Below the pieces are notes generated by a model. That model was given only the letters and a program-made list of their open reading frames with translations, made no database searches and was not told the origin of the DNA. Made by a program: the position numbers and the translations under genes. Of a stretch of 64,000 nucleotides of DNA, positions 29,367 through 38,526 are shown piece by piece (position 1 is the stretch's first letter; each line of letters begins with the position of its first letter). The stretch lies in the NCBI GenBank assembly GCA_905235995.1, contig CAJONI010000026.1, forward strand, positions 17,757 to 81,756, read 5' to 3'. This DNA is from an uncultured Bacteroidales bacterium. Lineage in GTDB: Bacteria; Bacteroidota; Bacteroidia; Bacteroidales; UBA932.

Positions 29367-29843
29367 ATGAAATCATTAAAAATGCTTCCTTATAGTTGGA
29401 AGGTAGTCGGCTGGGTGTTGCTGTCGCTCTGCGTGCTTCTTTTTTCGGTCTGCTTCAGGGCAATCGCCCATGAACTGTTCTGGACTTCGTACAAACCCGA
29501 TGCTTTCGGTGCGGGTTGGGCAAGTTTGGTAGTCGAGCTCCTTTTTTGCATAGCTCCCATACTTATAGCCTTCTCGCAGGAACGGGAAGAGGATGAACGT
29601 ATTTCCGTCTTCCGACAGCAGGCGCTGGTACGGACGGTCATCCTCTATGTTATAATCATAATCCTTAGTGCCCTCAGCAACTGGATTCTGTCTCATCTGC
29701 TCCAGGACAAAGACACGTTCGTGCATATAATGGTGATAAAGAAATATTTTACATCCCTTCCGGCGTTCATCCTGTACTATCTGTTGATTTTCAAAGTATC
29801 TTTATGGTCGGATAACAAAAAACTCTTACGCGATGAAGAATAA
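29367..29843 (+). CDS. Hypothetical 4-TM membrane protein, partner of the downstream XRE regulator
   Basis: Four hydrophobic segments; stop overlaps the start of the XRE gene (29833). Confidence 0.65.
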   Translation: MKSLKMLPYSWKVVGWVLLSLCVLLFSVCFRAIAHELFWTSYKPDAFGAGWASLVVELLFCIAPILIAFSQEREEDERISVFRQQALVRTVILYVIIIILSALSNWILSHLLQDKDTFVHIMVIKKYFTSLPAFILYYLLIFKVSLWSDNKKLLRDEE

Positions 29844-30042
29844 TATACGTGTAGAACGTGCGCGTGTACGTATGTCTCAACAAGAGTTGGCCGAAAAGGC
29901 TGGTGTCATCCGGCAGACCATCGCTGCCATAGAACAGGGACGCTTCAATCCCTCCACGGTGCTGGCCCTGAAAATCGCCCATATATTCGGCCTGACCGTG
30001 GAACAACTCTTCGAACTGGAAGAATCCGATTGGAATAAATAA
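29833..30042 (+). CDS. Small XRE-family HTH transcriptional regulator
   Basis: IRVERARVRMSQQELAEKAGVIRQTIAAIEQGRFNPSTVLALKIAHIFGLTVEQLFELEE. Confidence 0.93.
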   Translation: MKNNIRVERARVRMSQQELAEKAGVIRQTIAAIEQGRFNPSTVLALKIAHIFGLTVEQLFELEESDWNK

Positions 30043-30056
30043 ACGTTGCCATCCGC

Positions 30057-30196
30057 GCCTCCCCGCTGCGCCGCCCCCTTGGACGCGAACGCGATCCAGG
30101 CGCCGCTTGATACTTCTCGCGTCCAGCTTCTTCGGGAATCCGACCTGAAGCTGGACGCGAGATCCATGGTATGGACGAACGATGTAGCTCGCGTCC
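30057..30196. repeat. Palindromic REP/BIME-like repeat, copy B (140 bp)
   Basis: Contains a perfect 16-bp stem TCTCGCGTCCAGCTTC - ttcgggaatccgacct - GAAGCTGGACGCGAGA; direct-orientation copy of 28013-28152. Fills the gap between the XRE stop and the Ntn hydrolase stop. Confidence 0.92.
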
Positions 30197-30198
30197 AT

Positions 30199-31272
30199 TC
30201 ATTCTCTTTTCCGTTCGAATTCAAAGTGGAATGGCTTATAGAAGTGGCGACGGGAGTAGTAGGTGACGGAAGGATGGGTGAGATCCATCACGAGTGTCCA
30301 GGCAGTGCCCATGTGCCTGCCCTCACTCGGCGGCAAGGAAACAGATGCAATCGTCTGCGTGAGCTGCTGCTTATCCATTACTCCTCCTGAGGCTTTGATC
30401 TGGCTGCACAGGAATTCATAGCGGCGGTCTCCTTCCATTAGGCCGACGTTCAGTTTGGCTTCGCAAAGGTAATGATTGGCAACGACAGCTGACTCCACCA
30501 CTTCCATCCGGTTGTCCACATACTCGACCACAACGCTTCGGCCGGTGGCGTCGGAAATGGCATAGTGATGTGCAGCGCCGATGTCGGAGTGCATATCGAT
30601 TTCACGAAGCAGATCCAGCGCTTCTTCCACGGTGGCAGCGTTTTTAAGCAGGTAGCAGATGGCAGATGTGGTGGTCAGTGCAGGCTTCCCGCTTTCCTGA
30701 TTCGTCTGGGTTTTGTCTCCTGCCATCAAGTCTGCGACGGCCAGTCCTTTCTCATTGATCCCGTCCAGGGCGAAAAACAGTACGGCGAGCGCCATATACT
30801 GATTCTTGAGGCCTTCCGGAACCCATCCTTCTCCGAAACCAAAAAAATTGGTGTTGAAGGTGGTGTAGGTCTCATAGCCCCGCTCGGGGATCGTATGAAG
30901 GACGATTCCGGTGACCGAATTGAAATCGAAATTCCTGCCCATCAGGACTCCGCCTTCAGGAGTATGGACAGTCAGGGCGGAGCAACCGTAGTCCATCGGC
31001 CCGGGAGTCCCGGACTTTGGCTGATTAAAGCCTTTGGAGAAGAAGCGCGTGACGTAAGCCGACAATTCAGCAGCGCTGCGTCCGCCACCGTTCTCCATGA
31101 GACCGGCAAAGCCGTCATCTCCTTTATATTCCATATAATACAGTCCGTCATCCAGCTTCTTTACGGACATCGCACCCTGTTCCAGCGGGTTTGTCTGTGC
31201 CCATGCATTCGCTCCGGAAAGCCATGCGGCGGCCAACAAGCCCCATAAAATGGTCTTGGCAATCTTTTTCAT
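30199..31272 (-). CDS. Secreted linear amide C-N hydrolase (choloylglycine hydrolase-like Ntn family)
   Basis: Signal peptide; DYGCSALTVHTPEGGVLMGRNFDF; GINEKGLAVADLMAG; YAISDATGRSVVVEYVDN. Confidence 0.82.
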   Translation of the reverse strand: MKKIAKTILWGLLAAAWLSGANAWAQTNPLEQGAMSVKKLDDGLYYMEYKGDDGFAGLMENGGGRSAAELSAYVTRFFSKGFNQPKSGTPGPMDYGCSALTVHTPEGGVLMGRNFDFNSVTGIVLHTIPERGYETYTTFNTNFFGFGEGWVPEGLKNQYMALAVLFFALDGINEKGLAVADLMAGDKTQTNQESGKPALTTTSAICYLLKNAATVEEALDLLREIDMHSDIGAAHHYAISDATGRSVVVEYVDNRMEVVESAVVANHYLCEAKLNVGLMEGDRRYEFLCSQIKASGGVMDKQQLTQTIASVSLPPSEGRHMGTAWTLVMDLTHPSVTYYSRRHFYKPFHFEFERKRE

Positions 31273-31283
31273 AGTTACTGTGA

Positions 31284-31574
31284 TTATTTACTTGCCGAAA
31301 GGTATTCTTTCAGCGCTTCTACATATTGTTTGAAGGCTTCCTGGCCTGCCGGGGTGATGCGGCAGGTAGTGCGGGGCATCTTTCCCTTGAAGCCTTTTTC
31401 CACCGTGATGTAGCCGGCGGCCGTGAGTTTGTCAATCTGCACGCTGAGGTTCCCAGACGTGGCTCCTGTCTGCTTTTTGAGATAGGTGAAGTCGGCTTCA
31501 TCCACTCCAGCCAGGATACTCATTACCGCCAGCCGGAGCTCCGAATGAAGGAGCGGGTCTAACTTGGGAAACAT
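31284..31574 (-). CDS. Winged-helix transcriptional regulator (MarR/HTH_34-like)
   Basis: LHSELRLAVMSILAGVDEADFTYLKKQTGATSGNLSVQIDKLTAAGYITVEKGFKGKMPRTTCRITPAGQEAF. Confidence 0.88.
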   Translation of the reverse strand: MFPKLDPLLHSELRLAVMSILAGVDEADFTYLKKQTGATSGNLSVQIDKLTAAGYITVEKGFKGKMPRTTCRITPAGQEAFKQYVEALKEYLSASK

Positions 31575-31577
31575 AGG

Positions 31578-32153
31578 CTACTTGTACTGAAGTTTCATGA
31601 TGCTTCCGGTCACAAGCAGCAGAGCGCCACCAAGGGTAAAAATCAGCAGTTGCGCGTCACCCTTGACCAGCATGGCAAACACCGCCCCGCCGACGCCAAG
31701 GAGGAAGCCGCAGATGATGATGGGCCAGTTTTTCAGAAGGACGCCGGACATACATTCTGCCAGGCCCATGATGATGACGATGATGAGCGTCACGTGCATG
31801 GGGACCAGGAAGATTGCGATGGCGCTGAGTGTGATTGCGAATGCCCCGAAGACGCGCCACACTCCGCTGAGCATCTTGCTCACCTCGTTCTGGGGCATCG
31901 CCTTATTATACTTACCCATCAGAGCGGCAAGAGGGTAGCCGATGGCCGGCATGGCGAACCACAGGAAGTTCCACTGCGGTTTACCTGTAAGATGCCATAA
32001 TAGATAGATTACAAGGGAAGTAGCGGTGAGCAGTGCTCCCCAAAGCATGAAGTACTTTGCACTGCCCCGAAGGATATCCTTGCGGCTGTTGTTGAGCGTT
32101 TCGGAGATGAGGGCGAGGCTTTCGCTTGCCGTAAGTTCTTTGTTCTGTTCCAT
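31578..32153 (-). CDS. Hypothetical multi-TM membrane protein
   Basis: About 6 hydrophobic segments; operonic with the wHTH regulator (4-nt gap). Confidence 0.7.
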   Translation of the reverse strand: MEQNKELTASESLALISETLNNSRKDILRGSAKYFMLWGALLTATSLVIYLLWHLTGKPQWNFLWFAMPAIGYPLAALMGKYNKAMPQNEVSKMLSGVWRVFGAFAITLSAIAIFLVPMHVTLIIVIIMGLAECMSGVLLKNWPIIICGFLLGVGGAVFAMLVKGDAQLLIFTLGGALLLVTGSIMKLQYK

Positions 32154-32216
32154 TGTATCAAGTGTTTAGCTGGTTTTGGGTTAAGAACAGCTGCGCAGTC
32201 TGCCCTAATCCCGATG

Positions 32217-32253
32217 CAAATATAAACAAGTTTATAATATAAACCAAATTTAT
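32217..32253 (-). promoter_or_regulatory. Promoter with two tandem operator palindromes upstream of the membrane-protein/wHTH/Ntn-hydrolase operon
   Basis: Minus strand TTTG-N20-TATATTTG (-7 at 32224-32217); overlapping TATAAAC-AA-GTTTATA (32221-32236) and TATAAACCAAATTTAT (32238-32253), 17-bp spacing. Confidence 0.65.
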
Positions 32254-32332
32254 TTGTGATTTTTTTCTCGGGGACCGTCCTTATGGGCTGAAAAGTAATA
32301 CCTGTCGTTTTTATTAGTACATTTGCACCATT

Positions 32333-33112
32333 ATGGGAAGAGCGAAATGGATAGTCGGTTTTCTCGGGTGGGTCGCCTATGGGCCCATCGGAGCTTTGAT
32401 CGGTTTTGCGCTGGGCGCTGTCGTCGATGCTACTGTAGATATAGGCAAGCGATTGCCAGGCGGTGATGGCGGCACGGGCTCCGCTTCGGGATGGAGCAGT
32501 ACTACACGGTCTTTCCAGGGCCGGGAAGGGCAGCGCAACAGTTTCCTGATCAGCCTGCTGGTGCTCTCATCAGCCGTCATAAAGGCCGACGGCAGGGTGC
32601 GGCAGGAGGAACTTGACCATGTCAAGTCGTTCATTCGCAGGAATTTCGGCGAAGCGGCCGTCTCCGAGGCAATGCGCATGCTAGAAGGGCTGAACCGTCA
32701 GCAGGTCGACATCTATTCTGTCGGTTCGCAGATTGCCTCCAACATGAACTATTCGCAGCGGCTGCAGCTCTTCCACTACCTCACCCAGATCGCCGCAGCC
32801 GACAAGGATTTCGCAAGGTCTGAAAAAGATGTGCTGGAAGCCATCTCATCGGCCATCCGGCTCACTTCGTCCGACGCCGCTTCGGTCATAGCGATGTACT
32901 ACAAGAGCACCGACTCTGCCTATGCCGTGCTCGAGATTCCTGTCTCGGCGACGGACGACGAGGTTAAGGCTGCATACCGTCGCATGGCCATGAAAAACCA
33001 TCCCGACAAGGTGGCTACTCTCGGCCCCGACGTGCAGAGGGCCGCGGCGGAGAAGTTCCGCAAGGTACAGGAAGCCTACGAGACAATCAAGAAGCAGCGC
33101 GGCATGGCCTGA
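32333..33112 (+). CDS. TerB-like plus DnaJ (J-domain) protein, DjlA-type
   Basis: N-terminal Gly-rich TM; LLVLSSAVIKADGRVRQEELDHVKSFI; C-terminal AYAVLEIPVSATDDEVKAAYRRMAMKNHPDKVA (HPD). Confidence 0.9.
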   Translation: MGRAKWIVGFLGWVAYGPIGALIGFALGAVVDATVDIGKRLPGGDGGTGSASGWSSTTRSFQGREGQRNSFLISLLVLSSAVIKADGRVRQEELDHVKSFIRRNFGEAAVSEAMRMLEGLNRQQVDIYSVGSQIASNMNYSQRLQLFHYLTQIAAADKDFARSEKDVLEAISSAIRLTSSDAASVIAMYYKSTDSAYAVLEIPVSATDDEVKAAYRRMAMKNHPDKVATLGPDVQRAAAEKFRKVQEAYETIKKQRGMA

Positions 33113-33132
33113 GCCATGCCTGTCTGCAATCT

Positions 33133-33969
33133 TCAGGCCGGCAGCCGGAAGTCGCCGGAGGCGGTGCGGCGCAGTGCCGTGAGGTAGGCGCCTGAGCCGA
33201 GGGCGAGACCCAGGTCGCGGGCGAGAGAGCGGATGTAGGTGCCGCGGGAGCAGCGTATGCGGAGCGTCGCGGCAGGACGCGAGCCGTCGCTCGTCGAAGA
33301 GGTGTGGTAGTTGTGCACATGGCGCACGACTTCGTCGACCATGTATCCGTCGCCTTCCATCACGTTGTGCAAGGTGAAGGATTCCAGCGAGATATCGTAG
33401 ATTTCTATGCGGTTGGTGCGCAGCTCCACAGCTTCGCCGCTTCGGGCGTACTCGTAGGCGCGCAGGCCTCCGACGATCTTCGCCGAGAAGACCGGCGGCA
33501 CCTGGTCCTGGGGACCGAGGAAGGAGGGCAGGGCGGCCCGGACACTCTCTTCGGTGATATGTTCGTAAGGAAAATATTGGTCTACAGGCTGTTCCAAGTC
33601 ATATGAGGCCGTCGTGGCGCCGAATTCCACCGTGGCGACATATTCCTTTACGGATGCCTGCAGCGATTCGGCTTCCTTGGTGGCCTTGCCGATGCAGACC
33701 AGCAGCAGTCCTGTGGCGAGGGGGTCGAGGGTGCCGGCGTGGCCGACTTTAAGCTTGCGTTCGCCGAAATGCTTTTGCAGCGTGAACTTGCATTTACGCA
33801 CCAGGTCGGCGGAAGTCCAGCGGTAGGGCTTGTCCAAAGGGAGGACGATCCCGCCGGGGTAGTCGGCCAGGTCGTGCGAGAGATGTGACTCGAAGAAGGC
33901 TTCCATGCCTTCCACGGGGCAGCCGTCAAGCACAAGGTATCTTGGCGATGCGACGGGCGTGTCTTCCAC
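33133..33969 (-). CDS. truB: tRNA pseudouridine(55) synthase TruB
   Basis: GGIVLPLDKPYRWTSADLVRKCK; KVGHAGTLDPLATGLLLVCIGKATK; RIRCSRGTYIRSLARDLG. Confidence 0.95.
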   Translation of the reverse strand: MEDTPVASPRYLVLDGCPVEGMEAFFESHLSHDLADYPGGIVLPLDKPYRWTSADLVRKCKFTLQKHFGERKLKVGHAGTLDPLATGLLLVCIGKATKEAESLQASVKEYVATVEFGATTASYDLEQPVDQYFPYEHITEESVRAALPSFLGPQDQVPPVFSAKIVGGLRAYEYARSGEAVELRTNRIEIYDISLESFTLHNVMEGDGYMVDEVVRHVHNYHTSSTSDGSRPAATLRIRCSRGTYIRSLARDLGLALGSGAYLTALRRTASGDFRLPA

Positions 33970-34357
33970 CTTCGAAGGGAGTTTCGAGCCAGGTCCTGGT
34001 GATGAGCCGGGCCATGGTGAGGGTGATGAAGCGGGCGGGCAGGACGAGGACGTTGGCGTCGTTGTGCTGCGACACGAGGGCTCCTACCTCGCGGTTCCAG
34101 GCGAGGCCGGCACGGATGCCTTTGTGGTGGTTGAGGGTCATGGCCATGCCGTTGCCGGTGCCGCAGAGGGCGATGCCGCGGTCGACTTCACGGGTTTCGA
34201 CGGCGTTGGCCAGGTCGTGGGCGAAGTCGGCGTAGTCGACGCTGGCCGTGCCATGCGTCCCATAATCCACGACGGAATACCCTTTCCGTCTGAGATAAGC
34301 GATCAATTGCTGTTTATACTCATACCCAGCATGATCCGATGCAAAACCTATTCTCAT
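33926..34357 (-). CDS. rpiB: Ribose-5-phosphate isomerase B
   Basis: MRIGFASDHAGYEYKQQLIAYLRRKGYSVVDYGTHG; GIALCGTGNGMAMTLNHHKGIRAGLAWN; NDANVLVLPARFI. Confidence 0.95.
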   Translation of the reverse strand: MRIGFASDHAGYEYKQQLIAYLRRKGYSVVDYGTHGTASVDYADFAHDLANAVETREVDRGIALCGTGNGMAMTLNHHKGIRAGLAWNREVGALVSQHNDANVLVLPARFITLTMARLITRTWLETPFEGGRHARRIAKIPCA

Positions 34358-34358
34358 T

Positions 34359-35912
34359 TTATTTCAAGGTAACTATGCCTTTGTCAATGCGGCGAAGGAC
34401 CTCGTCCTTGCCCATGATGGCCATCATGTCGGCGACGCCCGGGCCGACGCTCTTGCCTACCATGAAGAGCCTCAGGGTGTTCATCACCTTGCCCATCGGC
34501 CAGGCGTTGTCGCGGATCAGCCCTTCCAGCGATTCTCCTATGTGCTCTTTCGTGAAGGGCTCCAGTCCGGCTACGAACATGCGTACCTGCGGGATGATGG
34601 CCGGAATCTCGTCTTTCCAGAACTTGGCCACTGCGGCTTCGTCGTAGGAACCGGGGGCCTCGAAGAAGAAGGACGTGGCCTCGGCCAGTTCAGTGGGGAA
34701 GTGCACCCTCTCGCGCATGAGCGAAAGCACTTCGCCGATGTATCCGTCGCTGAAGGCGGCGACACGCGCCCCTTCCGCGGCGCGGAATTCTGCCACCAGC
34801 CTGTCCAGAGGCCTCATGCGCAGGTACTCCTGGTTGAACCACCTGGCCTTGTCGGGATTGAAGCGAGCTCCCGACTTGACCACGCGCTCCAGCGAAAACA
34901 CCTTCACCAGCTCCTCCAGCGAGAAGATCTCCTGCTCAGTGCCCGGATTCCAGCCCAGGAACGCCAGCATGTTGACGAAAGCCTCGGGGTAGTAGCCGTC
35001 CTCGCGGTAGCCGCGTGACACCTCGCCCTCCGCGTTCACCCAGCGGAGCGGGAACACAGGGAAGCCGAGCCTGTCGCCGTCCCTCTTGCTGAGCTTGCCC
35101 TTGCCGTCAGGCTTGAGCAGCAGCGAAAGATGCGCGAAACGCGGCTGGGTATCCTGCCATCCAAATGCCTCATACAGAAGATAGTGCAGGGGGAGGGAAG
35201 GGAGCCACTCCTCGCCGCGTATGACTTCGGTGATTTCCATCAGATGGTCGTCCACTATGTTGGCAAGGTGGTAGGTGGGCAGTTCGTCGGCCCGCTTCCA
35301 GAGCACCTTGTCATCGAGCGTGCTGCTGTTGACCTCTATGTGTCCGCGGATCAGGTCGTCCATCGCCACCATGCGGTTTTCTGGAATCTTGAACCTGATG
35401 GTCCAGTCGGTCCCTTCGGCGATGCGGCGCTGAACTTCCTCTGCGGGGAGCGTCAGCGAGTTGCAGAGCGAACCGCGAGTCTCCCAGTTGTAGATGAAGG
35501 TCTTCTTTTCGGCCTCGGCTTCAGTGCGGAGCTTTGCGAGCTCTTCCGCGGAGTCGAAGGCATAGTAGGCATAACCGCGCTCCACGAGCTCTTCAGCGTA
35601 CTTGCGGTAGATGCCGCGACGCTGCGACTGCCGGTAGGGGGCGTGGGGGTGCTTCTGAGAAGCCACTTCCACCACGTTGCCAGCAGCATCCACACCTTCG
35701 TCGGGATAGATGCCGCACCAGCGGAGGGCCTCGATGATATAGGCCTCGGCGCCTGGCACGAAGCGCTGTGAATCAGTGTCTTCGATGCGGAGGATGAAAT
35801 CTCCTCCAGCCTGTTTTGCGTACAGGTAGTTATAAAGGGCCGTGCGGACTCCGCCCATGTGGAGCGGACCCGTCGGACTCGGGGCAAAGCGCACCCTGCG
35901 TCGTTTCTCCAT
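34359..35912 (-). CDS. gltX: Glutamyl-tRNA synthetase
   Basis: RVRFAPSPTGPLHMGGVRTALYNYLYAK; FILRIEDTDSQRFVPGAE; KLSKRDGDRLGFPVFPL (KMSKS variant). Confidence 0.97.
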   Translation of the reverse strand: MEKRRRVRFAPSPTGPLHMGGVRTALYNYLYAKQAGGDFILRIEDTDSQRFVPGAEAYIIEALRWCGIYPDEGVDAAGNVVEVASQKHPHAPYRQSQRRGIYRKYAEELVERGYAYYAFDSAEELAKLRTEAEAEKKTFIYNWETRGSLCNSLTLPAEEVQRRIAEGTDWTIRFKIPENRMVAMDDLIRGHIEVNSSTLDDKVLWKRADELPTYHLANIVDDHLMEITEVIRGEEWLPSLPLHYLLYEAFGWQDTQPRFAHLSLLLKPDGKGKLSKRDGDRLGFPVFPLRWVNAEGEVSRGYREDGYYPEAFVNMLAFLGWNPGTEQEIFSLEELVKVFSLERVVKSGARFNPDKARWFNQEYLRMRPLDRLVAEFRAAEGARVAAFSDGYIGEVLSLMRERVHFPTELAEATSFFFEAPGSYDEAAVAKFWKDEIPAIIPQVRMFVAGLEPFTKEHIGESLEGLIRDNAWPMGKVMNTLRLFMVGKSVGPGVADMMAIMGKDEVLRRIDKGIVTLK

Positions 35913-35916
35913 GGTA

Positions 35917-37158
35917 TTATTCGTTTTCAGGATCAGTGGTTTTCACGTTGAGCATCCTTTCGCGGCGGATGCATGCCGGTTCTTCTTCCAGCTCCCTGAT
36001 GAGCCGAACGTCGTCGACTATCAGTGCAGGGATGCCGCCCATGTGCTGCTTGTTGAGCATCTTGACGTTGTCCGGTGCGATGGGCCTTCCCCGCTTGCGC
36101 GAGCGGAAGAGATTCTTCACGTAGCTTACCTCGATGCGGTTGTTGCGGTTGATCTCGCTCTCGTCGATGACAGGCAGCTGCCACATCTCGAAGCCCGTGG
36201 CTATGATGGTCACGCTGATCTTCGGACCCATCGAGTCATCGAACACGATGCCGCGCTTGAAGTTGATGGTAGCGCCCGTGTACTGCGAGGTGAAGTCCAT
36301 GATCTGCGAGAGTTCCTCCATCGAGATGCCGTTCTCGTCGTCGCCGCTGGCAGTGATGTTGATCAGGGCGTTCTTGACGCTGTGGAGGTTGAGGTCGTTC
36401 AGCAGAGGGGAGCTGAGGGCTTCCTCCACGGCCCGCGTGGCCCTGTCTTCGCCTTCGGCCTCGCCTATGCCCATTATAGCAACGCCGCTGTTCTGCATCA
36501 CCTTCTTCACGTCGGCGAAGTCCACGTTGATGTAGCCGCTGCTGGTGATGATTTCGGCTATGCTCTTGACTGCGGTGGCGAGCACCTCGTCGGCCTTGGA
36601 GAAGGCCTTGCGCATGCTCATCTTGCCGTAGAGCTGGTAGAGTTTCTGGTTGTCGATCACCAGGATGCTGTCGACGTGGCGGCTCATCTCCCTGATGCCC
36701 TCCACCGCGCGGTAGAGGGCCTCGTTGCCCTCATCGCGGAAGGGCACGGTCACCACTCCGACCGTCAGCTTGCCCATCTCCTTGGCTGTCTTGGCCACGA
36801 GAGGGGCTGCACCGGTGCCGGTGCCGCCGCCCATGCCGCAGGTCACGAAGACCATCTGCGTATCGCCCTCGAAGAAACGGGCTATGTCTTCAAGCGATTC
36901 TTCCGCTGCCTGGCGGCCGACAGTGTAGTCGGTTCCCGCTCCCAGACCCTTGGTGAGTATGGGGCCTATCTGCAACTTGGTGGGGACGGGGCTGCTCTCG
37001 AGCGCCTGCACGTCGGTGTTGCAGACCACGAAGTCCACGTCCTTGAGTCCGAGGGAATACATGAACGACACGGCGTTGTTGCCGCCGCCGCCCACTCCCA
37101 CGACAGTGATGATGTTTCCGCGCCTCTCCCAGCTGGTAGGTATCAAATCTGCATCCAT
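35917..37158 (-). CDS. ftsZ: Cell division protein FtsZ
   Basis: [59 protein letters not shown]. Confidence 0.97.
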   Translation of the reverse strand: MDADLIPTSWERRGNIITVVGVGGGGNNAVSFMYSLGLKDVDFVVCNTDVQALESSPVPTKLQIGPILTKGLGAGTDYTVGRQAAEESLEDIARFFEGDTQMVFVTCGMGGGTGTGAAPLVAKTAKEMGKLTVGVVTVPFRDEGNEALYRAVEGIREMSRHVDSILVIDNQKLYQLYGKMSMRKAFSKADEVLATAVKSIAEIITSSGYINVDFADVKKVMQNSGVAIMGIGEAEGEDRATRAVEEALSSPLLNDLNLHSVKNALINITASGDDENGISMEELSQIMDFTSQYTGATINFKRGIVFDDSMGPKISVTIIATGFEMWQLPVIDESEINRNNRIEVSYVKNLFRSRKRGRPIAPDNVKMLNKQHMGGIPALIVDDVRLIRELEEEPACIRRERMLNVKTTDPENE

Positions 37159-37161
37159 GTC

Positions 37162-38526
37162 TTAAGCTTTGTCGTTGTCTGAAAATAGGTTGCCCCAGAA
37201 GCTTGTGCTATGGCCCTTGTCCTCCTTCTCTTTCTTCTCCTTGCCGCGTTTCTTCTTGCCGGATGGACGTTCGCCAGGCACGGCGTCGGGGTCGTCGCCG
37301 AAGATCGTGCCGTTTCCGGCTCCGGTCTCCGGTCCCGCTCCGGCAGTGACCCCGGAGCGCACGTCGGTGTGCGAGAGCATCGGATCCAGGGTCTCGAGCA
37401 CGAGCCCCACGGCAGTCGAGGCGTAGACGTCGAAGGCGTCTTCCACGCTCGAGCTGTCAATCGACCCCTGGGGAGCCGCCAGCCGCACCTTCTGTCCGAG
37501 CATCGCGTTGGCCAGCTGGATGAAGTCTTCGTGGTGGCAGACGCCGCCGGTTATCACGATGCCCGAGGTGAGCTTGGACGCGTAGCCCGACTGTTCTATC
37601 ACATAGCGCACGGCGTCGAATATCTCGCTCAGTCTCGCCTCCACGGTGCGGACCAGCAGGCTGATCTCCATCTCGCCGTCGATGGCCTCGTTCTCGTTCT
37701 TGAGCAGGAGCTTCTTGTTCTCCACCGCATATTCGGCGCAGCAGCGGCCATGCTTGATCTTGAGTATCTCGGCCCAGTCGCGGGTGATGCCCGCCACGTT
37801 CTTGATGTCGCCTGTAATCGATTCACCTCCGAAGGGAATGACGGCCACGTAGCGCACGATGTTGTCCTTGACTATGGCCACCTCGGTGGAGTTGCGGCCC
37901 ATGTCGACCAGCGCCACGCCGTTCTCCATCTCGGGATTGCTGAGCACGGCACGAGCCGAGGCGATGGGTGAGAGTATGGCCCTGTCCACAGCCAGACCGC
38001 AGTTCCTGAGGATGAAGCGCCGCCTTTCAAGCAGGGTCCTGCGGCCCAGGAAGAGCTTGAAATCCACGTCGATCTGCCGTCCCAGCATACCCACCAGCTC
38101 GTCGCGCGTGATGCCTATGCGGTCCTCCGTGCCGTAGCGCTGGGGAATGGCTTCGAACACCTGTTCGCCGTTTCCGGGATTCTCTTCGAAACGTTTCCGG
38201 ATGATGCGGTTCACTTCTTCGTCGGTGATGTAGGCCTGGGGGTTCGGCCTGGTCACCTGTTCGGGGTCGTCGATGCAGTGGATGCCGCGTCCCGACAGGC
38301 CGACCGTCACGCGGTCGATCTTCTCCTGGAGTTCTGCCTCGGTCTGGCTCACCAGCGAGCGGACGAGTTCCTCGACTTTCATGTCGTTGACGATCTCCCC
38401 ATACTCGATGCCGACCGAAGGCGCGTCGTGGTAGCTGACTATCCGTATGCCGGAAGACGTCTGCTCGCCTACGGCCAGCGCTACCTTGCCGCATCCTAAA
38501 TCCAGGGCTGCTGCGTATTTGTTCAT
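37162..38526 (-). CDS. ftsA: Cell division protein FtsA
   Basis: MNKYAAALDLGCGKVALAVGE; ALVDMGRNSTEVAIVKDN; GIVITGGVCHHEDFIQLA; upstream of ftsZ. Confidence 0.95.
   Translation of the reverse strand: MNKYAAALDLGCGKVALAVGEQTSSGIRIVSYHDAPSVGIEYGEIVNDMKVEELVRSLVSQTEAELQEKIDRVTVGLSGRGIHCIDDPEQVTRPNPQAYITDEEVNRIIRKRFEENPGNGEQVFEAIPQRYGTEDRIGITRDELVGMLGRQIDVDFKLFLGRRTLLERRRFILRNCGLAVDRAILSPIASARAVLSNPEMENGVALVDMGRNSTEVAIVKDNIVRYVAVIPFGGESITGDIKNVAGITRDWAEILKIKHGRCCAEYAVENKKLLLKNENEAIDGEMEISLLVRTVEARLSEIFDAVRYVIEQSGYASKLTSGIVITGGVCHHEDFIQLANAMLGQKVRLAAPQGSIDSSSVEDAFDVYASTAVGLVLETLDPMLSHTDVRSGVTAGAGPETGAGNGTIFGDDPDAVPGERPSGKKKRGKEKKEKEDKGHSTSFWGNLFSDNDKA

Noticed and set aside
27969-30224. Peptide GFPKKLDARSIKRRLDRVRVQGGGAAGR appearing in two small minus-strand ORFs
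   Set aside because: It is simply translation of the two 140-bp palindromic repeats; there is no independent coding evidence.
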